Shown one piece after another: positions 1 through 6,969 of a stretch of 16,427 bases of DNA. The notes under the pieces are model-generated. The model saw nothing but the letters and a program-made list of their open reading frames with translations, was not told the DNA's origin and ran no database searches. The translations under genes and the position numbers were made by a program. This DNA comes from Acidobacteriota bacterium (GTDB lineage: Bacteria > Acidobacteriota > Terriglobia > Acidiferrales > UBA7541): contig QHYP01000046.1 in the NCBI GenBank assembly GCA_003224195.1, positions 1-16,427 of the forward strand. Direction: 5' to 3'. Numbering within the stretch: the stretch's first letter is position 1; the number at the start of each line of letters is the position of its first letter.

Positions 1-1384
1 CTTCGATGGCGGCGTTCAAGGCGAGCAGATTGGTTTGTTCGGCCAAGTCGTCGATCACCTCGATGATTTTGCCGATATCGTCGGCGCGGTGGCCGAGGAC
101 ATTGATGATCTCCGCCGAAGTTTGAATGGCCTTGTTGGTCCGGTTGAGGCCATCGGTGGCCTTCTCCATCGTGGCGATCCCGGTGACGACCTCCTCGCGC
201 GATCGATTGGCGATGTCGAGGAGGACTTTGGCCGTATCGGCGACACGCTGAATCGAGGTAACCATCTGGTCGATGGAAGCGGATGTTTCGGCGACGCTGG
301 AGGCCTGGACTTGGGTGTTCTTGACGACGTTTTGGACGTTGACGCTCATCTCGTGCATCGTGCTGGTGACTTCTTCGATGGCGGAGGAAGCCTGGACGCT
401 CACTTTGGCCGATTCGTCGGAGGCGCCGGCGACTTGACTGGAGCCGGCGGAGACCTGGGCGGCCCCGTCGCGCACCTGGCGAACGAGGAGTTGCAGACCT
501 TGCGCCATGCGAACGAATGCGTTGCTCAGTGTGTCGCGCTTCGAGCGCGGCGCAATCTCCACCGTAAGATCGCCCTCTGCGACGGCCATGGAAACAGCGG
601 CTATTTCTTTCAAGTAGGCGACCATGTTGTTGAAGGTCGTGGCCAGCGAGCCGATCTCATCAGTGCGGTGAATGTCGATGTTTTGATCGAGATCGCCGGA
701 GTCGCCGATTTCGCGCGCGACGGTAATCAAATGATTCAGCGGTTCGGTGATGGACTTTGCCGTGTAGAAAGCAACGGCAAATCCGATAAGGATGGCGGCC
801 AGAGTGCCGAAGATGCTGACGACAGTGCCGACCGTGGTGGCGAGCGCCGAGAACTTTGCGCTTTCCGCAAGCGCCTTGCGGATGTCTTCTGCGGTTTGAT
901 CCAAGACGGCCGATGACTTCGCCAGCCAGGAGGAAGGATCCTTCTGGAGGTAGAAAATCTGGAGGTCGGAAACGGTGGCGTCGCCGGAATCCACCTGGTG
1001 ACGCTTGGCGACAAGCGGCTTGGCAAAATTGTCGCCCCAGTTCAGTTCCAAGCTTTCCACCTGGATTAGAGCGGTGCGAAGAGGATCGTTCCCAGTGGCT
1101 TGCACCTCGCTCCGCTTGAGGAGATCAGAGAATTCGGACAAGCCATGGTTGACCTTATCTTCGTCGCGTGGGTCGCCGCTGAGCAGAAAGTTATCCAAAT
1201 CCAGGCGGTTAATCATGATCTGGTAGCGAACCAGTTCGATGGCGCGCACGCTGTCGAGCGCTGCCGCGGTATCGGCCCGAGTGGAGCGCTCCTTCAGCAC
1301 TGCGGCAGTATTTACGAGAAACAAGATCAGCAAAATGCCGAGGATAAGGCCGAAGCCGGCATAAAGCTTCTTACCGATCGTCAT
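1..1384 (-). CDS. Methyl-accepting chemotaxis protein, C-terminus cut by window edge
   Basis: Transmembrane chemoreceptor that would control a CheA kinase. Read on the minus strand from ATG at 1384, 461 codons stay open to the window edge. Residues about 9-29 form TM1. A periplasmic sensor of about 150 residues, probably a helical bundle, follows. TM2 is about 183-207, then a HAMP domain (about 208-260, with DEIGSLATTFNNMV). A second HAMP-like stretch follows (261-312, EGDLTVEIAPRS), then the signalling coiled coil. The window ends inside the conserved hairpin tip (DDLAEQTNLLALNAAIE), so the second half of the signalling domain lies outside. A GGAGG ribosome site at 1394-1398, nine bases upstream, supports the start. 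It lies 76 bases downstream of the TonB-domain gene on the same strand and is probably co-transcribed with it. The ligand is unknown. The family call is secure. Confidence 0.95.
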   Translation of the reverse strand, partial: MTIGKKLYAGFGLILGILLILFLVNTAAVLKERSTRADTAAALDSVRAIELVRYQIMINRLDLDNFLLSGDPRDEDKVNHGLSEFSDLLKRSEVQATGNDPLRTALIQVESLELNWGDNFAKPLVAKRHQVDSGDATVSDLQIFYLQKDPSSWLAKSSAVLDQTAEDIRKALAESAKFSALATTVGTVVSIFGTLAAILIGFAVAFYTAKSITEPLNHLITVAREIGDSGDLDQNIDIHRTDEIGSLATTFNNMVAYLKEIAAVSMAVAEGDLTVEIAPRSKRDTLSNAFVRMAQGLQLLVRQVRDGAAQVSAGSSQVAGASDESAKVSVQASSAIEEVTSTMHEMSVNVQNVVKNTQVQASSVAETSASIDQMVTSIQRVADTAKVLLDIANRSREEVVTGIATMEKATDGLNRTNKAIQTSAEIINVLGHRADDIGKIIEVIDDLAEQTNLLALNAAIE

Positions 1385-1460
1385 TGTGAAAAGCCTCCAC
1401 TTGCTGCGGCGATGAGCGTCTTATGCGAGCGCGCCGCTCCCCCGAAACGCTCCGACCTCA

Positions 1461-1808
1461 CTACTCCGTACCCCGAAATTCGAACTCGACCATCTGCGTT
1501 GTCTCCGCGGCCGCGGGGAAAAATTTCCATTCCTTGACGGCAAGTACTGAAGGCCGAATGAGCAGCGGATGGCCCCCGATGACGCGAGCGCTCTTGACGC
1601 GACCATCCGGAGCGATGACGATCTCGATCTTCACTTTCCCGGTCACGTTCATGCGCCGCGCGAGATCCGGATACACGGCGGAGACTCGTGTCTTTACTTT
1701 GCGCTTGCCCTGTTCCGCCGTGCCCTGCCGGGCAAATGCCGCCGACCCGGAGAGAGTCGCAGCCGCCACGCCGGCAAGAACGATCCTCGTCCATTTCAAA
1801 CGTATCAC
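1461..1808 (-). CDS. Periplasmic TonB C-terminal-domain protein (orphan energy-transducer-like)
   Basis: Small exported protein of 115 residues. It begins with a clear signal peptide (positive MIRLKWTR, hydrophobic core to about residue 22, likely cleavage after AFA at 26). The rest is a TonB C-terminal domain: YPDLARRM near 46-53, GKVKIEIVIAPDGRV near 57-71, then VIGGHPLL and a terminal VKEWKFFPA. Full-length TonB uses an uncleaved membrane anchor and a proline-rich spacer, and both are absent. It is therefore probably a free periplasmic domain rather than a working ExbB/ExbD-driven transducer. I chose GTG at 1808 because it starts the signal peptide directly and has GGAGGG at 1812-1817, although that spacing is short. 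TTG at 1799 or ATG at 1916 are alternatives; the ATG would bury the signal peptide behind 36 residues. The MCP gene follows downstream. Confidence 0.8.
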   Translation of the reverse strand: MIRLKWTRIVLAGVAAATLSGSAAFARQGTAEQGKRKVKTRVSAVYPDLARRMNVTGKVKIEIVIAPDGRVKSARVIGGHPLLIRPSVLAVKEWKFFPAAAETTQMVEFEFRGTE

Positions 1809-1869
1809 CGACCCTCCGACAGAGAGAGAAACCCCTGCAAGGAAGGGCAAGTCAGATGCCAGGTTCGGG

Positions 1870-1885
1870 GCATGCTGGTGGCCCA
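1870..1885 (-). promoter_or_regulatory. Possible sigma54 -24/-12 promoter for the TonB-domain/MCP pair
   Basis: Read leftwards, this stretch gives TGGGCCACCAGCATGC, which has GG and GC separated by ten bases as sigma54 requires. Transcription would begin near 1858, about 50 bases before the GTG start. The GTCTCA half-site at 1981 and the palindrome at 2011 would lie about 120-160 bases upstream. Beyond the GG and TGC cores the match is poor, so this could be chance. Confidence 0.25.
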
Positions 1886-2010
1886 CCGTGGTCGTGTGAA
1901 TGAGAGGGGTAAGCAACTCGAAAGAAGCGTGTTACGAGGTATGAGGAAAGGAGAGTCGCGGCACGTCTGCCGCGCGTCTCGTCTCAGACCGCTTGGATTC
2001 CAAGGAATTG

Positions 2011-2025
2011 GTCTCACGCTGAGAC
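2011..2025. promoter_or_regulatory. Perfect palindrome GTCTCA-N3-TGAGAC, candidate operator or enhancer
   Basis: The sequence GTCTCACGCTGAGAC has two perfect six-base arms around a three-base spacer. It is the best copy of a motif that recurs near two other operons in this window. Its position between divergent transcripts and upstream of an NtrC-type operon suggests a binding site for that regulator. The palindrome is seen directly; the bound protein is inferred. Confidence 0.6.
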
Positions 2026-2080
2026 GCTGCTCGGTTGGGCAGGTATGGTTAATTCGGCACCAAGCGTCTCAGTTCGATTG

Positions 2081-2093
2081 ACTCAGATTGAGA
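2081..2093. promoter_or_regulatory. Degenerate copy of the palindrome (ACTCA-N3-TGAGA)
   Basis: ACTCAGATTGAGA keeps the arm-N3-arm layout, with one arm changed. It lies inside the 18-base spacer of a possible sigma70-like promoter: TTGACT at 2078-2083 and a weak TAGCGT at 2102-2107. If that promoter is real, a protein bound here would probably repress the kinase operon. The -10 element is poor, so the promoter is doubtful. Confidence 0.35.
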
Positions 2094-2156
2094 TTGCCCG
2101 CTAGCGTAGAGGGGTTGAGACTCGGCGCGGAGACCCAAGGACCTTCCAGGACCCCT

Positions 2157-4514
2157 ATGCGCAGCGCGAAAGCCCTTTCGAGTGGTTCTGTCCCCGCTGG
2201 CCGGGGCAAGCGGGCAGAAGTACGAATGCCCGCAAACCGAGCCGAGGAGTTGATGCAACTGGCGCTGGACGCGGCCCAAGCGCAGAACCTACCTGATTTT
2301 CTCCAACGATTTTCAGCGCGCGCCGGACGAATGTTGAATGCGTCTTGGTGCGCGGTCGCGGTCTTTACCGGGACAGACGTCGAGCTGCATTCGAACCTTG
2401 CAGGAGGAGAAAAGGACCCGTTCGCGGAGGAACTGCGCAGAGCAATTCTGGAGGCCGCGCGGAAACCGCACCGAGAAATCTCGATTCTTCCTCTCGCGGA
2501 GCTTCCATCTCCTGCGGGGTTGCCGGCGGGGCCCGGGTCGGAAGCAGTTTTGGTGAGAATCGGCCACGCAGACGGCGAGCGACTCGGCTGCTTATGCCTG
2601 GTGCGCAGAGCGAGGCCTATGGAAGCATCTGATCGGCGGCTGTTGCTGGCGCTGGCAAGCCACGCGGCGCTCTCGCTGGTTAGTTTCCGGCGATTCTCGC
2701 AACTGGAACGTTCAAAGCGGCAGTGGGTGGAAGACATCGACGCCATCAGCGACTACATCGTGGTGCACGACCGCCGCTGCCGGATCGTGCGTACGAACCG
2801 TTCGCTCGCCTCGGTGCTCGGCGCGCCACCCGTGGCGCTGGTGGGGGAACCGATGAGCCGGCTGCGCCAGCTTATCGAGGGGAGGGGCGAGTTGCCCTGC
2901 CCGATCTGCCACAATCCGGAACGCACGCGGGAAGAGTACATGCTTTCGACTCCCGAGCGAGTGTACCTGATCTCGACATCGCGGACGCTGGGAGCGGAGG
3001 CCGACGACATCCGAACGATTCACGTATTGAAAGACATTACCGACCGACGCGAGGCAGAACGACGTTACCGGGACTTGTTTGACAGCATCCAGGAAGGACT
3101 TTTTTTTGCCACCCCGGACGGACGATTCCTGGATGTGAACGACGCGATGGTGCGCATGCTGGGGTACGGGTCGCGCGAGGAACTGCTGCGCGCCGACGTG
3201 AGCGCGCACCTGTACCCCAATCCGGCGTCGCGCGAGCGAGTGCTGCAGGCGCTGGTCGCGCGGGGCGTGTTGCGCAACTACGAAGAAACGCTGCGGCGGA
3301 AGGACGGGTCGCTGCTGCACACGCTGCAGAACGTGACCGCGGTACGCGACGCGAAAGGGCAGATCGCACAAATCCGCGGGCTGATGCTCGACGTGACGGA
3401 ACAAAAGAACTTCCAAGCTCAGCTGCAGCGCGAGCGCGACTTCAACCAAAAAATCTTGAACACGACGCAGAGCATGATCCTGGTGCTGGACACGGCAGGT
3501 CTCATCGCGTATGCCAACCCGCGGTGTTACGAGACGGGCTACCGGAAAGACGAGATGATCGGCCACCCGCTGGTAGATTGGGTGGAACCGACACATCGGC
3601 CGGAGTTCGAAGCTGCGCTGGAAACGACGGCGCACGGCCAGCAGGTCGAAAATCTGGAGTTGCGCGTGCGGCGCGGCGACGATTCGATGGGCCATTTTTC
3701 CGTGAGTCTTAGCCCCATGCGCGACGAGCAGGATGCGGTGAACAGCCTTGTGGTGGTAATGACGGATATCACCGATGCGGTCATGCTGCAGGCAAAGCTG
3801 GCGCACTCCGAGAAGATGGCTACGATCGGACGACTGGTGTCCGGGGTAGCGCATGAGGTGAACAATCCTCTGGCCGCGATTCTGGGATTCACCGACCTGC
3901 TGCTCGAGAATCCGGAGGTGCCCGTAAACGCCAAGGAGGATCTGCAAATCATCCTTCACGAAACACAACGGACAAAAGACATCGTGCAGGATCTGCTGAG
4001 CTTTGCACGGCAGCGACCGGCGCGGCGCGAAGCCGTGCAGGTGAACGCCGTGCTCCGGCAGACGATCAAGCTGCGGAGTTATGACTTTGCAAGCCACGGG
4101 GTAGAGGTCATCGAGGCACTGGAAGAGAACCTCGAGCTGGTCCTCGGAGACGCACAGCAGCTTCAGCAGGTATTCTTGAATATTCTGAACAACGCGTACG
4201 ACGCGGTGCAAGAAACGCAGAGGCGCGGACATATCGAGATTCGCACGGGGCAGAGCGGGCACAGCGTCGAAGTCAGTGTGTCGGACAACGGCATCGGTAT
4301 TTCCGAACCCGAGCGGATCTTCGACCCGTTCTATACGACGAAGCAGGCAGGGAAAGGCACGGGCCTGGGGCTCAGCATCTGCTACGGGATTGTGCGCGCG
4401 CACGGCGGCGAGATTCAGTGCTGGAACAACGACGGCGAAGGCAGCACGTTCGTGGTTCGCTTGCCGGCTGCGACCGAAGCGGGGATCGCGACGGCCAAGG
4501 AGGCCGGGCGATGA
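2157..4514 (+). CDS. Soluble GAF-PAS-PAS-PAS sensor histidine kinase
   Basis: Cytoplasmic hybrid-free histidine kinase of 785 residues with no membrane segment. A GAF-like domain (about 30-180) is followed by three PAS domains (about 190-295, 305-418, 430-545). Next come the HisKA helices, with phospho-acceptor His566 in GVAHEVNNPLAAILG, and an HATPase domain with NILNNAYDA, DNGIGI (710-715), FDPFYTTK and GKGTGLGLS (732-740). The first PAS carries PCPICH (247-252), the Cys-x2-Cys element seen in many PAS kinases of this type. I chose ATG at 2157, preceded by AGGA at 2148-2151. The frame also opens at TTG 2088, and ATG 2226 is a reasonable alternative. The stop overlaps the next start (ATGA). 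The likely phosphorylation partners are the receiver and NtrC-type proteins just downstream. The signal is unknown. Confidence 0.95.
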   Translation: MRSAKALSSGSVPAGRGKRAEVRMPANRAEELMQLALDAAQAQNLPDFLQRFSARAGRMLNASWCAVAVFTGTDVELHSNLAGGEKDPFAEELRRAILEAARKPHREISILPLAELPSPAGLPAGPGSEAVLVRIGHADGERLGCLCLVRRARPMEASDRRLLLALASHAALSLVSFRRFSQLERSKRQWVEDIDAISDYIVVHDRRCRIVRTNRSLASVLGAPPVALVGEPMSRLRQLIEGRGELPCPICHNPERTREEYMLSTPERVYLISTSRTLGAEADDIRTIHVLKDITDRREAERRYRDLFDSIQEGLFFATPDGRFLDVNDAMVRMLGYGSREELLRADVSAHLYPNPASRERVLQALVARGVLRNYEETLRRKDGSLLHTLQNVTAVRDAKGQIAQIRGLMLDVTEQKNFQAQLQRERDFNQKILNTTQSMILVLDTAGLIAYANPRCYETGYRKDEMIGHPLVDWVEPTHRPEFEAALETTAHGQQVENLELRVRRGDDSMGHFSVSLSPMRDEQDAVNSLVVVMTDITDAVMLQAKLAHSEKMATIGRLVSGVAHEVNNPLAAILGFTDLLLENPEVPVNAKEDLQIILHETQRTKDIVQDLLSFARQRPARREAVQVNAVLRQTIKLRSYDFASHGVEVIEALEENLELVLGDAQQLQQVFLNILNNAYDAVQETQRRGHIEIRTGQSGHSVEVSVSDNGIGISEPERIFDPFYTTKQAGKGTGLGLSICYGIVRAHGGEIQCWNNDGEGSTFVVRLPAATEAGIATAKEAGR

Positions 4515-4909
4515 ACGCCCCGGCCAAAGCAAGGACGACCACGCCAATACTGCTGATCGAGGACGAGCCTTCGGTGACGGCGTTCGTGCGCACGGCCCTG
4601 GAGCGGAGAGGCTACCGCGTGGTGCCGACGGCTTCGGGAGCCGAGGGTCTCGAGAGACTTGTGAACGGACACTTCTGCGGCGTGATATCCGATATCCGCA
4701 TGCCCGGCAGCGTCAACGGCGCGGAAGTGCACGCCTGGATCCAAGAGAACCGGCCCGAATTGCGCGCCAAGATCATTCTGATCACCGGGGACACGGCAAA
4801 CAGCGAAACGCAGGCGCTGCTGGGGGGCAGCGGGACTCCGTGCATTGAAAAGCCGTTCCGCGTGCAGCAATTACTTACGCTGGTGGAGAAGACATTCGGA
4901 AAGCCATGA
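4511..4909 (+). CDS. Stand-alone response-regulator receiver
   Basis: Single receiver domain of 132 residues with no output domain. It has the acidic cluster IEDEP, the phospho-acceptor Asp61 in SDIRMPG, Thr92 in ITGDT, and Lys114 in EKPF, so it should be phosphorylatable. The ATG overlaps the kinase stop (ATGA), and its own stop overlaps the next ATG in the same way. The three genes are therefore translationally coupled. It may act as an intermediate or phosphate sink between the kinase and the NtrC-type protein, or as a diffusible output. Both ideas are inferred from position. Confidence 0.93.
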   Translation: MNAPAKARTTTPILLIEDEPSVTAFVRTALERRGYRVVPTASGAEGLERLVNGHFCGVISDIRMPGSVNGAEVHAWIQENRPELRAKIILITGDTANSETQALLGGSGTPCIEKPFRVQQLLTLVEKTFGKP

Positions 4910-6327
4910 GCGACGAACTGAAAATCCGGCTGCTGGTTGTGGATGACGAGCAGAGCATCCGGCGATTGTGCATGACAATCGGAAATACGCTGGGATTTGC
5001 CTGTTCGGAAGCGGAAAGCGCGGAGGCGGCGCTGGCCAACCTGGAAGCGGAAACGCCGGACCTGGTGCTGACAGACCTAAAGCTGCCGAATCTGTCGGGC
5101 GTAGAATTTCTGCGACAAATGAAGGCCATCCTGCCGCGCACGGAAGTGGCGATCATGACAGGCCACGGATCGATTGAGTCGGCTGTGGACGCAATGAAAC
5201 TGGGAGCGTACGACTACATCGAGAAGCCGTTCCGCGTGGAGAAGATGCGCCTGCTGCTGCAGCGCATGGCGGAGAAGGTGCGGCTCATCACCGAGAACCA
5301 GTTTCTGCGCGAGCGGGTGAGCACGGAAGAAAACCTCGACGGAATCGTGGGCGCATCGGCAAAAATTCAGGATGTGCTGCGGATGATTTCGCGGTTGAAG
5401 GACACGCGGACGCCGGTGCTGATCGTGGGAGAGAGCGGTACAGGGAAGGAGCTGGTGGCGCGGGCGATTCATTTTCGCGGAGCGATGGCGCAAACTCCGT
5501 TTGTGGCGGTGGATTGCGGCTCGCTGGTCCCCACGCTGATGGAAAGCGAGCTGTTTGGATATGAGAAAGGCGCGTTTACGGGTGCAGTGAAATCCAAGCA
5601 CGGCCTCTTCCAAGCCGCGAATGGCGGAACGATATTCCTGGATGAAATCGGAGAGTTGCCCCAGGAGATGCAGGCAAAACTGTTGCGCGTCCTGCAGGAA
5701 AAAGAGGTGCGGCCGGTGGGGAGCAACGAGCGCGTGACCGTGGACGTGCGTGTGATCGCGGCCACGAACCGCGACCTCGAGGCGGCCTACCGCGCGGGAA
5801 CTTTCCGTAAGGATTTATATTTCCGGCTGAATGTCGTAACCGTACACCTCCCTGCCCTACGCGAGCGCCGCTCGGACATACCAATGCTAGTGCATCATTT
5901 TCTCGACGGATACGCGCCGGGCGAAAGCATCCAGGTGACGCCGGCAACCATGAAAAGCCTTTTGCAATACGATTGGCCGGGAAACATCCGCGAACTCGAG
6001 AATTGCATCGCACGGGCCGTGACGCTGGGCGATCGGCGGGTCGTGGATGTGAACGATTTGCCGCCGACGATTCGCAGCGAGGCAGGAGCAGGTACGGCGA
6101 GCTCCTCACCGACCGAGGCCGGCACGTTTACGACGACGGCGCTCGCCGAGATGGAACGGATGACCATCCTTCGCGTGTTCGAACAGGCGCGAGGGGACAA
6201 GGCGCTTGCGGGAAAGATGCTGGGGATCAGCCGGGCCACTTTGTATCGCAAGCTCAAGCGCTACAACATCACGTCGAAACCTTCCGCGACAGCCGTGGCG
6301 GCCGGCACACACACAGCGTCAGAGTGA
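4906..6327 (+). CDS. NtrC-family sigma54-dependent response regulator
   Basis: Enhancer-binding transcriptional activator of 473 residues. The receiver (1-120) has VVDDEQS, phospho-acceptor Asp57 in LTDLKLP and Lys107 in EKPF. The AAA+ domain (about 146-375) has Walker A GESGTGKE (175-182), the sigma54-contact loop GAFTGA (222-227), Walker B GGTIFLDE (240-247) and a WPGNIRELEN motif. A Fis-type helix-turn-helix (about 418-453, KMLGISRATLYRKLKRY) ends the protein, followed by an Ala/Thr-rich tail. All catalytic motifs are intact, so it should remodel sigma54 polymerase. It is the last gene of the kinase-receiver-activator operon. The recurring TGAGAC palindromes upstream of neighbouring operons are its most likely targets, though this is inferred. 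Confidence 0.97.
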   Translation: MSDELKIRLLVVDDEQSIRRLCMTIGNTLGFACSEAESAEAALANLEAETPDLVLTDLKLPNLSGVEFLRQMKAILPRTEVAIMTGHGSIESAVDAMKLGAYDYIEKPFRVEKMRLLLQRMAEKVRLITENQFLRERVSTEENLDGIVGASAKIQDVLRMISRLKDTRTPVLIVGESGTGKELVARAIHFRGAMAQTPFVAVDCGSLVPTLMESELFGYEKGAFTGAVKSKHGLFQAANGGTIFLDEIGELPQEMQAKLLRVLQEKEVRPVGSNERVTVDVRVIAATNRDLEAAYRAGTFRKDLYFRLNVVTVHLPALRERRSDIPMLVHHFLDGYAPGESIQVTPATMKSLLQYDWPGNIRELENCIARAVTLGDRRVVDVNDLPPTIRSEAGAGTASSSPTEAGTFTTTALAEMERMTILRVFEQARGDKALAGKMLGISRATLYRKLKRYNITSKPSATAVAAGTHTASE

Positions 6328-6396
6328 GATAGATAGCGGCTTGCCTCGCTGCGCGCTGCAAACCTGCTGCGAAAGACCCGAGCGATGAGACGGGGC

Positions 6397-6411
6397 GTGT
6401 CAGCGTGAGAC
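6397..6411. promoter_or_regulatory. Palindrome GTGTCA-N3-TGAGAC, candidate upstream activator site
   Basis: One mismatch from the perfect palindrome at 2011-2025. A further TGAGAC half-site lies at 6386-6391. The site is about 110-125 bases upstream of the start point predicted from the -24/-12 element at 6494, which is the usual distance for an NtrC-type enhancer. It sits in the 246-base gap between the activator gene and the PilZ-like gene, where I see no other gene. Confidence 0.55.
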
Positions 6412-6493
6412 ACGTGAGCCAATCTCAATCCACGTCAGATTCATAAACCTTGTATTTTCTTAAACTTCGCGCCCACTGGGGTGCCGAAATTTT

Positions 6494-6509
6494 TGGCGGC
6501 CGGCGTGCA
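6494..6509 (+). promoter_or_regulatory. Candidate sigma54 -24/-12 promoter for the PilZ-like operon
   Basis: TGGCGGCCGGCGTGCA has the TGGC and TGCA cores, with the required ten bases between GG (6495-6496) and GC (6507-6508). Transcription would start near 6520, leaving a leader of about 55 bases before the chosen GTG. It matches the element at 9255 at 13 of 16 bases. There is no experimental support. Confidence 0.5.
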
Positions 6510-6573
6510 CTCTTACAAGCCGGACCGATGCGTCCCGGCTGTCTCAGGATTTGTGGAGCCGCGGGAGACAGAC

Positions 6574-6969
6574 GTGGGTCTTGATAAGAGCAGGATGAGA
6601 AACCAAGTGAACCGAGCAGTCAGGACGGCGGCAGACGCGGCAGAAACCTGCGTGGGGCGGCTGGCGCGCTTTTTCCCGAGCGCCATTCCGGTTCGAATTC
6701 TCGTGCAAGTGACAGCGGTGCGTCCGGGCAAGGCACGGCTGAGCGAGGCGGCCATGCTCGAGTACGGGGAACCGGAGCACGCCATTTTCGTGTGCACACT
6801 GCCGCTCGAATTCGACGACCGCGTGCGGATCGAACGCGCAGGCGAGGTGGCCGGCAAAAACCTCCGTGCGGCAGAAGGAACCGTCACGGCGGTGCAATAC
6901 CACGAGGGAACCAAGGCGGTGGCCGTGCGTTTTCTTAAAGGCCCCTGCGGGTGGGTGATGGAGCCGTGA
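6574..6969 (+). CDS. Small PilZ-like beta-barrel protein (putative)
   Basis: Protein of about 131 residues with no signal peptide or membrane segment. A basic, helical N-terminus (VNRAVRTAADAAETCVG) leads into a beta-rich region: IPVRILVQVT, then LPLEFDDRVRIERAG, then GTVTAVQYHEGTKAVAVRFL. The pattern of strands, a 'level-of-hydrophobic then DRVRI' element and a closing AVRFL strand resembles the PilZ fold. However, the c-di-GMP motifs RxxxR and (D/N)xSxxG are not evident, so it probably does not bind c-di-GMP in the usual way. GTG at 6574 has GGAG six bases upstream; ATG at 6595 is an alternative, and the frame is open from 6481. Its stop overlaps the following gene. PilZ is a tentative assignment. 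Confidence 0.45.
   Translation: MGLDKSRMRNQVNRAVRTAADAAETCVGRLARFFPSAIPVRILVQVTAVRPGKARLSEAAMLEYGEPEHAIFVCTLPLEFDDRVRIERAGEVAGKNLRAAEGTVTAVQYHEGTKAVAVRFLKGPCGWVMEP

Larger units (their letters stand above)
1809..2156. other. Divergent intergenic region with clustered TGAGAC/GTCTCA hexamers
   Basis: About 350 bases separate the leftward TonB-domain gene from the rightward histidine kinase. I find no convincing gene here. It contains GTCTCA at 1981, the perfect palindrome at 2011-2025, GTCTCA at 2066, a degenerate palindrome at 2081-2093, and TGAGAC at 2116. The clustering suggests a control region serving both directions. Confidence 0.6.

Noticed and set aside
35..916. A 293-codon forward frame at the left edge
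   Set aside because: It is a shadow of the minus-strand MCP, whose signalling and HAMP motifs are unmistakable.
2113..2162. GG-N10-GC spacings at 2113-2126 and 2149-2162 as sigma54 promoters for the kinase operon
   Set aside because: They lack the TGGC and TGC cores, and such bare spacings occur often by chance in GC-rich DNA.
2712..4547. A 611-codon open frame antisense to the histidine kinase
   Set aside because: It mirrors the third-base bias of the kinase gene. It is Arg/His/Leu-rich with no domain, while the forward frame has every kinase motif.
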